From the NCBI RefSeq assembly GCF_003590145.2, contig NZ_CP060436.1, positions 964,001-1,028,000 of the forward strand: a stretch of DNA of 64,000 bases. Direction: 5' to 3'. This stretch comes from Pseudooceanicola algae (GTDB taxonomy: Bacteria > Pseudomonadota > Alphaproteobacteria > Rhodobacterales > Rhodobacteraceae). Position numbers and translations under genes: made by a program. Within the stretch, counting starts at the first letter, position 1. Each line of letters starts with the position of its first letter. Below are positions 52,887 through 61,845 of this stretch, in pieces. The notes beneath the pieces are model-generated. The model worked only from the letters and a program-made list of their open reading frames with translations. It was not told the DNA's origin and did not search any database.

Positions 52887-53927
52887 TTACATGTTCGAAC
52901 CCATGGTTTCTTCGTCGGCAACCATCGACTGGGTATCGGCCAGCTCGGGGTCGGACACCAGTCCATAGGCGGACAGCGGGCCGGAGGGGCCTGCGATGTC
53001 ATCGGAAACGAAGAACTCGGAGAACTCTTTCAGGCCGGGGATGACGCCCAGGTGTGCCTTCTTGATGTAGAAGTACAGCGGACGCGACACCGGGTATTCG
53101 CCCGAGGCGATGGTTTCGGTCGAAGGTTCGACGCCGGTCATGGTGGCGACCTTCAGCTTGTCGGTGTTGTTCTCGTAGAACGCCAGACCGAAGACACCCA
53201 GACCATGCGGGTTGGAGTCGATGCGGGCCAGGGTCTCGGTGTAGTCGCCGTCGATGTCGACCGACTTGCCGTCGGTGCGGACCGCCATGCAAGCGTGCTC
53301 GACAGCATCTTCGTCCATGCCCAGCTCGGCCATGGCTGCCATGGCGCCGGTGTCTTCGCAGCCCTGCAGCAGGACTTTTTCTTCAAAGACTTCACGGGTG
53401 CCGTGCTTGGTGCCGGGGATGAAGGCCATGATCTCTTCGCTCGGCAGATCGGCGTTCACTTCGTCCCAGGTCATGTTGGGGTTGGTGACCATTTCGCCGT
53501 CCATGGGGATCTCGGCCGCCAGGGCGTTGAACCAGTCGGAAGGCTCGAAGGCGGTGAATTCCGGGCCGTTCAGCTGCGAGGCAAAGACGATGCCGTCATA
53601 GCCGATGCGGACTTCGATGATGTCGGTCACGCCGGCGTCGGCACAGGCCGCGATTTCCTTTTCGCGGATGCCGCGCGAGGCGTTCGCGATGTCGATGGTG
53701 TTTTCGCCAACACCTTCGCAGAAACGCTTGAGGCCGGCGGAGGATCCACCGGATTCCACGACCGGGGTCGGGAATTCGAAGTTTTCGCCGAAGGCTTCGG
53801 CCACGATCGAGGCGTAGGGTAGAACGGTGGAGGACCCTGCAACCTGGATCTGGTCGCGGGCGGCAGCGGCAGTGGCAGAGACTGCGGCAACGGCGAGAGC
53901 AGATGCGGTCAGTTTCATGATGGACAT
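52887..53927 (-). CDS. pstS: Phosphate-binding periplasmic protein PstS
   Basis: A 346-residue high-affinity phosphate-binding protein. Signal peptide (LTASALAVAAVSATAAAA) with cleavage before RDQ. The phosphate-binding segments are VAGSSTVLPYA and ESGGSSAGLKRF, followed by IANASRGI. The ATG at 53927 has AGGAG 6 bases upstream; an in-frame extension to 54005 runs toward the Pho box and has no site. A Pho box lies 86 bases upstream of the ATG, and a 17-bp hairpin follows the gene. Confidence 0.95.
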   Translation of the reverse strand: MSIMKLTASALAVAAVSATAAAARDQIQVAGSSTVLPYASIVAEAFGENFEFPTPVVESGGSSAGLKRFCEGVGENTIDIANASRGIREKEIAACADAGVTDIIEVRIGYDGIVFASQLNGPEFTAFEPSDWFNALAAEIPMDGEMVTNPNMTWDEVNADLPSEEIMAFIPGTKHGTREVFEEKVLLQGCEDTGAMAAMAELGMDEDAVEHACMAVRTDGKSVDIDGDYTETLARIDSNPHGLGVFGLAFYENNTDKLKVATMTGVEPSTETIASGEYPVSRPLYFYIKKAHLGVIPGLKEFSEFFVSDDIAGPSGPLSAYGLVSDPELADTQSMVADEETMGSNM

Positions 53928-54012
53928 GGTTTGCTCCTGTAAACTTGGTTGAGTCACCCGGTGAGAGGCAGTGACTTCACCGCCCCTGCTAGGCACTCCG
54001 CGCAATGCTTTT

Positions 54013-54041
54013 GTGACAGAAGTGTAACGCTTTTATGACAT
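54013..54041 (-). promoter_or_regulatory. Pho box upstream of pstS
   Basis: On the minus strand three 7-base PhoB half-sites lie at exact 11-base steps: ATGTCAT (54041-54035), GCGTTAC (54030-54024) and CTGTCAC (54019-54013), with A/T-rich 4-base spacers AAAA and ACTT. The outer two match the CTGTCAT consensus at six of seven positions. It lies between phoR and pstS and makes pstS a direct PhoB target. Confidence 0.85.
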
Positions 54042-54162
54042 GCCCTTAGGTAAGCCCGTAAAGAACTGAAAACGCTCCGGACACCGCCCGCGCCGGGATG
54101 CGCCGCCTCCGGACCGGAGCGGGATTTCCCGAGCGCGTTCAATATCCTGCGCCCTTGGGTCG

Positions 54163-55200
54163 TCAGGCGGCGGGCAGGATGATCCGGATCGAGGTCCCCT
54201 CGCCTAACGTCGAGGCAATCCGCATCCGGCCCCGGTGGCGGTTGACGATATGCTTGACGATGGCCAGGCCAAGCCCGGTTCCGCCCATTTCGCGCGAGCG
54301 GTGCGAATCCACCCGGTAGAAGCGTTCGGTCAATCGCGGTAGGTGCAGTTCGTCGATGCCGGGACCGTGGTCCGTGACCGTGAGCGAGATCCCGGGACCG
54401 CGCAGATTCTCCATCTCGGCCGGGCCGGACAGGGTGATGTCGACCTCGCCCGCGCCGCCATACTTGATCGCGTTCTCGACCAGATTGGTCAGCACCTGGC
54501 GCAGTTGATCCGGGTCGCCCTGGACGAATACCTCGTCCTGATCGCAGCGCAGGTTCACCTGCACCCGGGCGTCGCGTGCCAGCGGTGTCAGCGCATTGCG
54601 CACCGATTGGATCAGGCCGAACATCTCGACCCGTTCGGTAGGCCGCATTCGGGCATCGCCCTCGACCTGGCTCAGCGAAAGCAGGTCCTTGACCAGACGT
54701 TCCATCCGCCCGCCCTCGTTGGCCATGATCTCAAGAAACCTGTCACGCGCGGCCTCGTCGTTGCGAGCCGGCCCGCGCAGGGTCTCGATGAACCCCAGCA
54801 GCGCGGTCAGGGGGGTGCGCAATTCATGGCTGACATTGGCGACGAAATCGCGGCGCATGATTTCGGCCTTTTCCAGCAGGCTGATGTCCTGAAAACAGAC
54901 GACCACCCCCTGCCCGACCACGGAATCGACGTAGGAACAGGTCACCTCGTAACTGGTTTCCACGCCCTGCCGCGTCACCAGGTAGCGGGTCTGCTGGGGC
55001 TGGCGATCCCGCAGGCAGGCCTCGACCGCGTCCAGCACGGCCGGCTGGCGGATGACGGTGATGAAATGCCGCCCCGTGATCGAAGGCCCGAACAGCGACC
55101 CGGTCCGGGCGTTGGCGGCGATGATGCGCTCTCCGCGCCCGACAAGCATGGCCGGCAGGGGAATGGCGCTCAGAAGCGCAGTGATGGACGTATCAGTCAT
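54163..55200 (-). CDS. phoR: Phosphate regulon sensor kinase PhoR, without membrane anchor
   Basis: A 345-residue histidine kinase: PAS domain (about 5-110), HisKA with His125 in FVANVSHELRTPLTA, and HATPase (about 225-345; NLVENAIKYG, DHGPGI, GGTGLGLAIVKH). The N-terminus (ALLSAIPLPAMLVGRGERII) has no transmembrane helix, unlike the usual PhoR with one or two, and the upstream gene ends only 26 bases away, leaving no room for one. Assigned PhoR by its place ahead of pstSCAB-phoU-phoB. It could reach the membrane through PhoU or PstB. Confidence 0.9.
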   Translation of the reverse strand: MTDTSITALLSAIPLPAMLVGRGERIIAANARTGSLFGPSITGRHFITVIRQPAVLDAVEACLRDRQPQQTRYLVTRQGVETSYEVTCSYVDSVVGQGVVVCFQDISLLEKAEIMRRDFVANVSHELRTPLTALLGFIETLRGPARNDEAARDRFLEIMANEGGRMERLVKDLLSLSQVEGDARMRPTERVEMFGLIQSVRNALTPLARDARVQVNLRCDQDEVFVQGDPDQLRQVLTNLVENAIKYGGAGEVDITLSGPAEMENLRGPGISLTVTDHGPGIDELHLPRLTERFYRVDSHRSREMGGTGLGLAIVKHIVNRHRGRMRIASTLGEGTSIRIILPAA

Positions 55201-55226
55201 GAAAGCGCCTTTTCTGGCAGGCGTGG

Positions 55227-55754
55227 TCAGATCGCCGTCAACCCGTCGCGGAACCGTCGCATGTTCTGCTGGTAATGCAGCGCCGAGGCCTGCAGTTTCT
55301 GTTCCCAGTCCGCCCCGAGGCTGCGCACCACCTTGCCGGGCGATCCGAGCACCATGGAATTATCAGGGATTTCCTTGCCTTCGGTCACCAGGGCGCCGGC
55401 CCCGATCAGGCAATTGCGTCCGATAATTGCGCCATTCAGCACCGTGGCGCCCATGCCGATCAAGGAGTTCTCGCCGATGGTGCAGCCGTGCAGCATGGCC
55501 TTGTGCCCGATGGTGCAATCGCGCCCGATCCGAAGGGGAAAGCCCATGTCGGTATGCAGCACGCAGTTCTCCTGCACATTGCTGCCCGCGCCGATCTCGA
55601 TCACCTCGTTGTCTCCGCGCAGGGTACAACCGAACCAGACCGACGCCGCGCTGCCAATCACCACCCGGCCGATGACATTGGCATCCGGCGCGATCCAGAA
55701 ATCGCCGTTCTCGGGCGTTTGCGGGGCCTGGCCGTCGAGCGAATAAAGCGTCAT
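55227..55754 (-). CDS. Gamma-carbonic anhydrase-family hexapeptide-repeat protein
   Basis: A 175-residue left-handed beta-helix trimer-forming protein of the gamma-CA/PaaY/YrdA family. Hexapeptide repeats run from about residue 20 to 140 ([39 protein letters not shown]). Three metal-ligand histidines are suggested by VLHTDMG and [10 protein letters not shown]. The ATG at 55754 overlaps the gmk stop (ATGA). Carbonic anhydrase activity is not certain, since many members are inactive or have other roles. Confidence 0.9.
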   Translation of the reverse strand: MTLYSLDGQAPQTPENGDFWIAPDANVIGRVVIGSAASVWFGCTLRGDNEVIEIGAGSNVQENCVLHTDMGFPLRIGRDCTIGHKAMLHGCTIGENSLIGMGATVLNGAIIGRNCLIGAGALVTEGKEIPDNSMVLGSPGKVVRSLGADWEQKLQASALHYQQNMRRFRDGLTAI

Positions 55755-56392
55755 GTGCGGTCTCCGAATTCGGTGTTCAGCCCACGCACCAGTTCGACGA
55801 TGCCCGGCTGTTGCGACAGGCGCAGTCGTTCCGCGCAGATGATCGTGCGCAGCTTTTCTTCCGTGGCTTCGAGATCCTCGTTGACCAGCACGTAGTCGTA
55901 TTCGGGCCAATGACTGATCTCGTCCAGGCTTTGCGCCATGCGGCTGGCGATCACCTCGGCGCTGTCCTGATCGCGGCTGATCAGGCGGCGTTCCAGTTCG
56001 ATCATCGAAGGTGGCAGGATGAAGATCGACAAAACATGCTTGCCCAGAGCCGAGGTCCGGATCTGCTGACCGCCCTGCCAGTCGATGTCGAACAAAAGGT
56101 CCGTGCCGCCGTCGATCGCCTGCTCGACCGGACCGCGGGGCGAGCCGTAGGAATTGCCGAATACCGTGGCATGTTCCAGCATCTGGTCTCGGGCAACCAG
56201 GTCGTCGAAATCTTCCCGGCTGTGGAAATAGTATTCCCGTCCGTGGACTTCACCGGCCCGGGGCGCCCGGGTCGTGGCAGAGACCGAGAACCGGATATCC
56301 GGGTCCCAGGCCAGCAGCCGCTTGGAAAGAGTCGATTTCCCCGCCCCGGAAGGCGACGACAGGATAATCAACAGACCGCGCCGAATGCTCAT
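55751..56392 (-). CDS. gmk: Guanylate kinase
   Basis: A 213-residue enzyme that makes GDP from GMP and ATP. The P-loop is SPSGAGKST (13-21), the GMP-binding region is [20 protein letters not shown], and [12 protein letters not shown] and [14 protein letters not shown] are family motifs. It follows yicC (81 bases) on the same strand, a common arrangement, and overlaps the gamma-CA gene. Confidence 0.97.
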   Translation of the reverse strand: MSIRRGLLIILSSPSGAGKSTLSKRLLAWDPDIRFSVSATTRAPRAGEVHGREYYFHSREDFDDLVARDQMLEHATVFGNSYGSPRGPVEQAIDGGTDLLFDIDWQGGQQIRTSALGKHVLSIFILPPSMIELERRLISRDQDSAEVIASRMAQSLDEISHWPEYDYVLVNEDLEATEEKLRTIICAERLRLSQQPGIVELVRGLNTEFGDRT

Positions 56393-56473
56393 GAACCACT
56401 TCCCGGAGTTTGGTGTCTTTCGCCCGTGTTATGCAGGTTTTGCCCTGCTCGGCAACCGGGCCGGGCCCGCGAC

Positions 56474-57373
56474 CTATTCGATGTTCTGCACCTGCTCGCG
56501 CATCTGGTCGATCACCGCCTTCATTTCCAGACCCGCCGCACTCAACGCGCTGTCCTGGGATTTCGCGCAAAGTGTATTGGCTTCACGGTTGAACTCCTGA
56601 CTCAGGAAATCGAGCTTGCGCCCGATGGGCCCTGTTTCCGCCAGCAGTTCACGCGCCGCCACGACATGGACGCCCAGGCGGTCCAGCTCTTCGGTCACGT
56701 CGGACTTGATGGCAATGATCGCCAGCTCCTGCGCAATCCGTTGCGGGTCCTGCCCCGGCAAGGTTTCGAGAACGCGGTTCAGGGCGATGCGGATCGCGTC
56801 GGCCGTTTTCGGGGCGCGGGCCTTGGCGGCGCGCTCGGCCTCGGCGATCAGGGCCTCGATGCGGGCCAGTTGCGCCAGAAGGACCTCGGCAATCGCGGCG
56901 CCTTCGCGGTCACGCATCTCCATGAAATCGGCCAGCACGGGGTCGAAATCAGCCAGAAGGTCACCCAGAAGGCCCGAGCTGTCGACCTCGGCCGCGACGG
57001 TGTCCAGAACGCCGCGCAGGGGCAGCAGATCTGCGGCCCGCGACGGCGCAAGGGTCAGCCCGCGCACCGCTGCGGCCTTTTCAACGTCCGCCAACGCCTC
57101 CAGAACCGCAGAGAGCTGCGCGGAATTCAGCGTCAGGGCAGTGGCGGCCTCGTCGCGGCTCACGCGCAGGTTCAGCGTCACATTGCCCCGCGCCGGTCCG
57201 GTTTCTCCCTGTCCGAGACGTTTGCGCAAACCGGCTTCCAGCCCGGCAATCCAGTCGGGCACACGCAGACGCAGATCCAGCCCCTTGGCGTTGACCGACC
57301 GAATCTCCCAGGTCCAGTGAAAGCTGCCCGCCTGGCCCTGTGCGGTGGAAAAGGCCGTCATCGATCGTGCCAT
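56474..57373 (-). CDS. yicC: YicC-family endoribonuclease-like protein
   Basis: A 299-residue YicC protein (YicC_N plus DUF1732). E. coli YicC is an RNA endonuclease acting with RNase pathways on small RNAs such as RyhB. The start MARSMTAFSTAQG and WEIRSVNAKGLDLRLRVP are characteristic, and the C-terminus KLDFLSQEFNREANTLCAKS is the best conserved part. The ATG at 57373 is picked to match the family; AGGAG lies 13 bases upstream, rather far, and an ATG at 57406 is an alternative. Ahead of gmk. Confidence 0.93.
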   Translation of the reverse strand: MARSMTAFSTAQGQAGSFHWTWEIRSVNAKGLDLRLRVPDWIAGLEAGLRKRLGQGETGPARGNVTLNLRVSRDEAATALTLNSAQLSAVLEALADVEKAAAVRGLTLAPSRAADLLPLRGVLDTVAAEVDSSGLLGDLLADFDPVLADFMEMRDREGAAIAEVLLAQLARIEALIAEAERAAKARAPKTADAIRIALNRVLETLPGQDPQRIAQELAIIAIKSDVTEELDRLGVHVVAARELLAETGPIGRKLDFLSQEFNREANTLCAKSQDSALSAAGLEMKAVIDQMREQVQNIE

Positions 57374-57669
57374 GGGTCTGCTCTGCTCCTGCGTTGCAGC
57401 ATTCAAATGCTATCCGAAATCATATCGCCCGCCCTGCCTCTTCTTCGCAACCCCCGGAAATAAAAGTGAAAAGGTCGGGAAACTGCGCCGGGTCCGGGCC
57501 TAGTGTTAACCAAACGCTGGGTTTTGCCCGAAATTTTACGGCAAATCTGGCATATTAATCCTTACGTAACCTCTATGAAGATAGCTTTAACCATGAGGTG
57601 CCACAGGGCGCTGTCACGGTCTTTGCCAATCGTCACAGGGGGCGAAATAGACAAAGCAGGAGCATCCAG

Positions 57670-58440
57670 ATGCCACAGGATGGAGGCGGCGAACATTCCG
57701 TCATCAGTTTTTCAGGGTTCATGAACGCAGCAAAGTTCCATGCAATCAATGAAGTAGAGGCCTATTGGGAAGCGATCCGTGCCGGGCGGCTGGTCCCGCG
57801 TCGGGCGGACATCGATCCGCGCGGCATCGAACGCGCCCTGGAATATGCCTTCATCCTGGAACGTGTGGCGCCGGGGATCGCCCGATTGCGGATCGCCGGG
57901 TCGCATCTGTCGGATCTGATGGGGATGGAGGTGCGCGGCATGCCGATCAGCGCCTTCGTGACGCCGGCATCCCGCAACAAGATCGGGGACGTGCTGGAAC
58001 AGGTCTTTGAAAGCCCGGCCAAGGCCACCGTCGATCTCTATTCCGAAAGCGCCATAGGCAAGCCCGAGATCTCGGCGCGCCTGGTTCTCTTGCCGATGAA
58101 AAGCGACCTTGGCGACATCAGTCGCGCGCTGGGCTGTTTCGCCACGGTCGGAGAGATTGGCCGCACGCCGCGCCGTTTCGAGGTGGTCGATACCGAAGTG
58201 AAGCCGCTGCTGGGCGATTTCATGGCCCCGCAGACCACGACGGAAGACGACGTGATCCGGGCTGGCGTCACTGCCGCGCCGCAGGCCGGGGAAAAGGCGA
58301 CGTCAAAGGGGTTCAACGACGTCGCGGCCCGGTTCAAAAGCCGCTCTGGGTCCAGGACGACCTCCACCCCACATAGCGCCCAGCTGAAACCCGGTCCACG
58401 TCCCTACCTGAGCGTCGTGACATCCGACAAGGATGCGTGA
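57670..58440 (+). CDS. PAS_5-family single-domain protein
   Basis: A 256-residue protein with a PAS domain of the alphaproteobacterial PAS_5 type (about 20-165: HAINEVEAYWEAIRAGRLVP, RRADIDPRGIERALEYAFIL, IARLRIAGSHLSDLMGMEVR). The C-terminal 90 residues are Pro/Thr/Ser-rich and probably disordered. AGGAG (57658-57662) sits 7 bases before the ATG at 57670, preferred over 57598. No output domain is present; such proteins may act as adaptors or ligand sensors. Divergent from yicC, convergent with the DAHP synthase gene. Confidence 0.85.
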   Translation: MPQDGGGEHSVISFSGFMNAAKFHAINEVEAYWEAIRAGRLVPRRADIDPRGIERALEYAFILERVAPGIARLRIAGSHLSDLMGMEVRGMPISAFVTPASRNKIGDVLEQVFESPAKATVDLYSESAIGKPEISARLVLLPMKSDLGDISRALGCFATVGEIGRTPRRFEVVDTEVKPLLGDFMAPQTTTEDDVIRAGVTAAPQAGEKATSKGFNDVAARFKSRSGSRTTSTPHSAQLKPGPRPYLSVVTSDKDA

Positions 58441-58506
58441 CGCCGATCTGATCGGGGCAAGCTCCGTTTACGGCGCATGTCCGGGGCAAAGCTCCGGTTG
58501 ACGGAA

Positions 58507-58532
58507 AAGGGCCGCCCTATGGGGCGGCCCTT
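58507..58532. terminator. Intrinsic terminator between convergent PAS_5 and DAHP synthase genes
   Basis: AAGGGCCGCCC (58507-58517) and GGGCGGCCCTT (58522-58532) pair perfectly over 11 bases with loop TATG. On the minus strand the stem runs into TTTTCC, so it chiefly ends the DAHP synthase transcript, but it can act on both strands. Confidence 0.8.
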
Positions 58533-58561
58533 CCGATTTCCGCGTCGCGCCCCTTCAGGGG

Positions 58562-59929
58562 TCAGACTGCGGCAACTTTATGTTCTTCGCGGAAGGCCGT
58601 CAGTTCCTCGGCGACCAGGAAGGCAAGCTCCAGCGCCTGGGTCGCGTTCAGGCGCGGGTCGCAGGCGGTGTGATAGCGATCCGACAGATCTTCGTCCGAC
58701 ACCGCCTGCACGCCACCGGTACATTCGGTCACATCCTTGCCGGTCATCTCGAAATGTACGCCGCCGGGAATCGTGCCTTCGGCGCGATGGATGGCGAAGA
58801 ATTCCTGCACTTCGGCCAGGATGTTGTTGAAGATCCGGGTCTTGAAGCCAGAAGACGCCTTGACCGTGTTGCCGTGCATAGGATCGCAGGTCCAGACGAC
58901 ATTGGCGCCTTCTTCCTGAACGGCCTTGATCAGGCGCGGCAGGTGATCGCCGACTTTGCCGGCCCCGAAGCGCGCGATCAGGGTCAGGCGACCCATCTCG
59001 TTCAGCGGGTTCAGCTTGGCCATCAGCACCTTGAGATCCTCGGCCGTGGTCGTAGGGCCGCATTTCAGGCCGATCGGGTTCTGCACGCCCGCGCAGAATT
59101 CGACATGGGCGCCATCAGGCTGCCGGGTGCGGTCACCGATCCAGATCATGTGGCCCGACCCCGCCAGCCAGCGGCCGGAGGTCGAATCGACGCGGGTCAG
59201 CGCCTCTTCGTATTCCAGCAGCAGGGCCTCGTGCGAGGTGTAGAAATCGACCGTTTGAAGCTCATGGGTGTTTTCGCCCGACAAGCCGGCCGCCCGCATG
59301 AAATCAAGCGAATCCTGCATCCGGTTCGCCATGTCGCGGTAACGCTGCGCCTCGTCCGTATCGGTGAAGCCCAGGGTCCAGCTGTGGACGCGGTTGACGT
59401 CCGCATAGCCGCCCTTGGAAAAGGCGCGCAGCAGGTTGAGCGAGGCCGCGGCCTGCGTATAGGCCTGCAACATGCGGCTGGCGTCGGGAATCCGTGCCGC
59501 CGGCGTGAAGTCGAAGCCGTTGATGATGTCACCGCGATAGCTGGGCAGCTCGGTGCCGTTCACGGTTTCGGTGGGCGCCGAGCGTGGCTTGGCGAATTGC
59601 CCGGCCATGCGACCGACCTTAACCACCGGCACCTTGGCGCCGAAGGTCAGCACCATCGCCATCTGCAACATCACCTTGAAGGTGTCGCGGATCTGATCGG
59701 CGCCGAATTCGGCAAAGCTCTCGGCGCAATCGCCGCCCTGCAACAGGAACGCTTCTCCGCGACCAGCCTTGCCCAGCTCGTCGCGCAGCTTGCGCGCCTC
59801 GCCTGCAAAGACCAGCGGAGGATACTTCGAAAGCTGTGCCTCGACGGCAGCGAGCGCTTCGTGATCCTGATAGTCAGGCATCTGCACCCGTGGCTTGTTG
59901 CGCCAGTCGGATTTTTGCCAGGTACCCAT
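58562..59929 (-). CDS. aroG: Class II 3-deoxy-7-phosphoheptulonate (DAHP) synthase
   Basis: A 455-residue class II enzyme joining phosphoenolpyruvate and erythrose 4-phosphate, the entry to the shikimate pathway. QGGDCAESF carries the metal-binding Cys, [12 protein letters not shown] binds phosphoenolpyruvate, and [10 protein letters not shown] and [15 protein letters not shown] hold further metal ligands (His, Glu). The ATG at 59929 with GGAGG five bases upstream is favoured over one six codons earlier. Symbol by function: class II enzymes are also called AroH or AroF. Confidence 0.95.
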   Translation of the reverse strand: MGTWQKSDWRNKPRVQMPDYQDHEALAAVEAQLSKYPPLVFAGEARKLRDELGKAGRGEAFLLQGGDCAESFAEFGADQIRDTFKVMLQMAMVLTFGAKVPVVKVGRMAGQFAKPRSAPTETVNGTELPSYRGDIINGFDFTPAARIPDASRMLQAYTQAAASLNLLRAFSKGGYADVNRVHSWTLGFTDTDEAQRYRDMANRMQDSLDFMRAAGLSGENTHELQTVDFYTSHEALLLEYEEALTRVDSTSGRWLAGSGHMIWIGDRTRQPDGAHVEFCAGVQNPIGLKCGPTTTAEDLKVLMAKLNPLNEMGRLTLIARFGAGKVGDHLPRLIKAVQEEGANVVWTCDPMHGNTVKASSGFKTRIFNNILAEVQEFFAIHRAEGTIPGGVHFEMTGKDVTECTGGVQAVSDEDLSDRYHTACDPRLNATQALELAFLVAEELTAFREEHKVAAV

Positions 59930-60101
59930 CTTGTCCTCCGGGGTCATTTGGTGTTTGAGGCGTCAGCCTATATAGAACTTGGGCTGAATGGACCATATTT
60001 TATTTACGACGCTTGACGTCGCTGGCAGGCTCTGCCCACATGCGCCGATAGTTTCGTCCGGGCGATGCCGCCCGGCGCCATGATAGATCAGCAGGTAGCA
60101 G

Positions 60102-61109
60102 ATGTCCGGGAAAGGCTCCTCGGTTCAGGTCATTTCCGTTCCGCCGTCCCGGCCACGCCGGTTCGTATTCGTCCTTCTCAACAATTTCTCGCTGCTCTCC
60201 TTCGCCTCGGCGATGGAATGCCTGCGGATTGCCAACCGGATGGCTGGCCAGACCCTGTATCTGTGGGAAATGCAGAGCGAATCCGGTGAAATGGTGTCCT
60301 GCTCGGGCGGGACCGGTTTTCAGGTTTCCGGCCCCTTGGCAGAGCTTGGGCGGGATGATTTCGTGCTGGTCTGTTCGGGGATCAAGGTGCAGGACGAATG
60401 TTCGCGACGGTTGATGAACTGGCTGCGCCGCGAAGCCCGTCGCGGACTGGTGCTTGGCGGGCTTTGCACCGCTGCCTATGCGCTGGCGCGGGCTGGTTTG
60501 CTGGATGGCAAGCGGGCGACGATTCATTGGGAAAACCAGGACAGCTTTGCCGAGGAATTTCCCGACGTGAACCTGACGAAGTCGGTCTTCGTCGTCGATG
60601 GCAACCGGATGACCACCGCCGGGGGCACGTCTTCCATCGACCTGATGCTGAAGCTGATCGCGGATCACCATGGCGAGGATCTGGCCAATTCGGTGGCTGA
60701 TCAGCTGATCTACTCGTCGATCCGCACCGACCAGGACACGCAGCGCCTGTCGGTTCCGACGCGGATCGGTGTGCGCCATCCCAAGCTGAGCAAGGTCATC
60801 CAGATGATGGAGGCCAATATTGAGGAACCGATCAGCCCAGGCTTGCTCGCGGACGATGTCGGCATGTCCACGCGTCAGCTGGAACGGCTGTTCCGGCGGT
60901 ATCTGAACCGCAGCCCGAAACGCTATTACATGGAATTGCGCCTGCAAAAGGCCCGCAACCTCCTGATGCAGACGGATATGAGCGTCATCAACGTCGCCCT
61001 GTCCTGCGGCTTTGCCAGCCCGTCGCATTTTTCCAAATGCTACCGGGCGCAGTATCAGACGACCCCCTACCGGGAACGGGGCAGCCAGGCCGGACGCCTG
61101 TCGATCTGA
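60102..61109 (+). CDS. GlxA-family AraC-type transcriptional regulator
   Basis: A 335-residue regulator: N-terminal DJ-1/PfpI-like domain (about 18-200, VFVLLNNFSLLSFASAMECL, LGGLCTAAYALARAG) and C-terminal AraC/XylS double HTH (about 235-325, SPGLLADDVGMSTRQLERLF, CGFASPSHFSKCYR). This is the layout of GbdR, CdhR and ArgR of Pseudomonas, which sense glycine betaine, carnitine or arginine. In Rhodobacterales such genes often control choline/betaine or amino-acid use, but no target is adjacent. Divergent from the DAHP synthase gene. Confidence 0.93.
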   Translation: MSGKGSSVQVISVPPSRPRRFVFVLLNNFSLLSFASAMECLRIANRMAGQTLYLWEMQSESGEMVSCSGGTGFQVSGPLAELGRDDFVLVCSGIKVQDECSRRLMNWLRREARRGLVLGGLCTAAYALARAGLLDGKRATIHWENQDSFAEEFPDVNLTKSVFVVDGNRMTTAGGTSSIDLMLKLIADHHGEDLANSVADQLIYSSIRTDQDTQRLSVPTRIGVRHPKLSKVIQMMEANIEEPISPGLLADDVGMSTRQLERLFRRYLNRSPKRYYMELRLQKARNLLMQTDMSVINVALSCGFASPSHFSKCYRAQYQTTPYRERGSQAGRLSI

Positions 61110-61394
61110 CCGCCGGGTCCGGGGTGGCCGTGATCTGATTGAATTCCGGGCAATGATGTCCTTGGCGGTCGAAAACCTTCTGCCGCTGCGCCGAAAGTTC
61201 GGCCAGGCAATCGCGGTGCCACTGGCGCCGCCCTTTCAGGACCCCGGTGCATATCCGGTGCCGATGGCGGCCACGATCGGGAAAACCGTGTGCAGACAAG
61301 GTTCTGGAAGCTCATGTTCAATGACCGACAAGCTTTTTGAGGAACGCGCGCAGGGCCTCATCCTTGTTTAACCATTTGCTGCGAAGGTTGGATT
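61110..61394. other. Non-coding stretch upstream of the small-RNA candidates
   Basis: The gap between the GlxA-type gene and ialB spans 61110-61845. In this first part I see no supportable gene. Short frames here lack ribosome-binding sites and family resemblance. A possible promoter for the following RNA is TTGTTT (61364-61369) with TTGGAT (61388-61393) at 18-base spacing. Confidence 0.5.
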
Positions 61395-61474
61395 GTCCGG
61401 TAAGGGGCTCAGGCTCGTTCCGGACTGACTTCCTCCCTGTCAGACTGGCCGCGCCTTAATGGCGCGGCTTTTTT
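61395..61474 (+). ncRNA. Candidate small RNA with an anti-Shine-Dalgarno loop
   Basis: About 75-80 bases with three stem-loops in series. Stem 1: GTCCGG (61395-61400) with CCGGAC (61420-61425). Stem 2: CTGAC (61425-61429) with GTCAG (61439-61443), enclosing the loop TTCCTCCCT, which is complementary to Shine-Dalgarno sequences. Stem 3 is an intrinsic terminator, GCCGCGCC (61448-61455) with GGCGCGGC (61461-61468) and six T residues. There is no open frame. Pyrimidine loops of this CCUCCC type are a known mark of several alphaproteobacterial sRNA families (suhB/ar14, mmgR/ar8, CcsR). Family membership is inference; 5' end uncertain. Confidence 0.65.
61448..61474 (+). terminator. Intrinsic terminator of the small-RNA candidate
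   Basis: Eight perfect base pairs with a 5-base loop TTAAT followed by TTTTTT. No protein gene ends within 330 bases upstream, which is the main reason to suspect a non-coding transcript. Confidence 0.9.
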
Positions 61475-61572
61475 CCAATCCCGCCCCCTTAGGTGCTGCA
61501 GGCCCAGCAGGTGCTGGGGATCCCGCGCGATTCCCTGTTGACGGCTATCAGCAAAAGACCTAGCGTTCGTGA

Positions 61573-61643
61573 CAATTATAAGTCGGCCAGTCCGACGGGG
61601 AGAAACGATAGAAAAGGGGTCCGATCGGGCTCCTTTTCTTATT
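61573..61643 (+). ncRNA. Second, weaker small-RNA candidate
   Basis: A possible promoter TTGACG (61538-61543), 17-base spacer, TAGCGT (61561-61566) is followed by hairpin GTCGG/CCGAC (61582-61586 and 61592-61596) and a longer hairpin AGAAAAGG (61610-61617) with CCTTTTCT (61632-61639), which also contains CCGATCGG in its loop, then TTATT. No open frame with a ribosome-binding site lies inside. The T-run is poor, so this is tentative; it could instead be leader structure for ialB. Confidence 0.3.
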
Positions 61644-61845
61644 GTGCCCAGATCCTTGCGTGTCCACGATCTTTTCCCGTCTGCGCGCGTGACCCCGGAA
61701 TTGCAATGGGCGGCCACGAGAGAGGCCATGCTTTGCCGAAAGTCGCCGATATCCGCAAATTGATCCGCCGCGCCCAGTAAGGGGCCTGACACTTGATCGG
61801 CTGCGTGGTAAGTCGGCCTCCGACAGGACGAAAAACGGGACCGAC

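Noticed and set aside
61153-61371. A 72-codon rightward frame after the GlxA-type gene
   Set aside because: No ribosome-binding site and composition unlike its neighbours; not supportable as a gene.
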